A DNA stretch of 64,000 bases from Bacteroidia bacterium (GTDB lineage: Bacteria; Bacteroidota; Bacteroidia; UKL13-3). Location of the stretch: contig JALONP010000006.1 in the NCBI GenBank assembly GCA_025454875.1, positions 60,357-124,356 on the forward strand. The letters run 5' to 3'. Below, piece by piece: positions 64,000 through 64,000 of the stretch. The notes under the pieces were generated by a model. It was not told where the DNA came from and did not search any database. It was given only the letters and a program-made list of their open reading frames with translations. A program made the translations under genes and the position numbers. Position 1 is the first letter of the stretch, and each line of letters begins with the position of its first letter.

Positions 64000-64000
64000 C

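Overview
The window reads as chromosomal DNA of an uncultured-type member of the Bacteroidota, probably a Chitinophagia- or Sphingobacteriia-like lineage. The evidence is a moderately AT-rich genome, several proteins with type IX secretion (T9SS) type A sorting tails, a TonB-dependent receptor with a carboxypeptidase-regulatory N-domain, a BatA-like double-TM protein, DUF3098 beside ftsX, ATP-type pckA, LytS/LytTR and beta-propeller sensor kinases, and TAnnTTTG-like -7 promoter boxes. The genus cannot be fixed from sequence alone. No phage, IS transposase, CRISPR or rRNA is seen.

Left part (0-18.3 kb), all on +: the tail of an EEP nuclease, a VIT1/CCC1 transporter, a Cys-rich secreted protein, a BatA-like membrane protein, a dihydroorotase homologue whose first two metal histidines are replaced, a PASTA-repeat protein, a T9SS surface protein whose 5' coding end holds three strong hairpins, rhodanese, a heptaheme cytochrome with TPRs, mltG, an LTA-synthase-like sulfatase-fold enzyme, an MFS carrier, tex and a START-like protein. 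From 18.3 to 22.5 kb, on -, come a bicarbonate transporter/PII pair (sbtA-sbtB), creD and a GT39 glycosyltransferase. ssb at 23.6 kb is followed by 0.5 kb of REP-like palindromic repeats.

Centre (24.5-42.9 kb): a tightly packed six-gene minus-strand operon is headed by a 3451-residue modular T9SS surface protein. It is followed by two small proteins, a beta-barrel protein with a SPOR-like tail, a cupin and a small secreted protein. Next to it are a divergent carboxypeptidase-regulatory-domain protein, a 980-residue propeller/Y_Y_Y histidine kinase and a convergent NarL/LuxR response regulator. The palindrome TAGAATTAATTCTA, or a one-base variant, occurs in front of the giant gene, in the divergent promoter of the kinase and its neighbour, and in front of the response regulator. 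This points to one self-regulated surface-protein regulon, the most interesting system in the window.

Right part (43-64 kb): tRNA-Lys(UUU) is followed downstream by tandem copies of its own 3' end and terminator. Then come uppP-DUF3098-ftsX; an outer-membrane protein/Crp-like cassette flanked by 22-bp direct repeats; a GT4 glycosyltransferase; a cystathionine beta-synthase-like enzyme; a T9SS protein overlapping a thioredoxin-fold protein; a TolC-HlyD-ABC export operon with a degenerate ATPase; pckA; a TonB receptor followed by a LytS/LytTR pair; and the C-terminal part of another T9SS protein running off the right edge.
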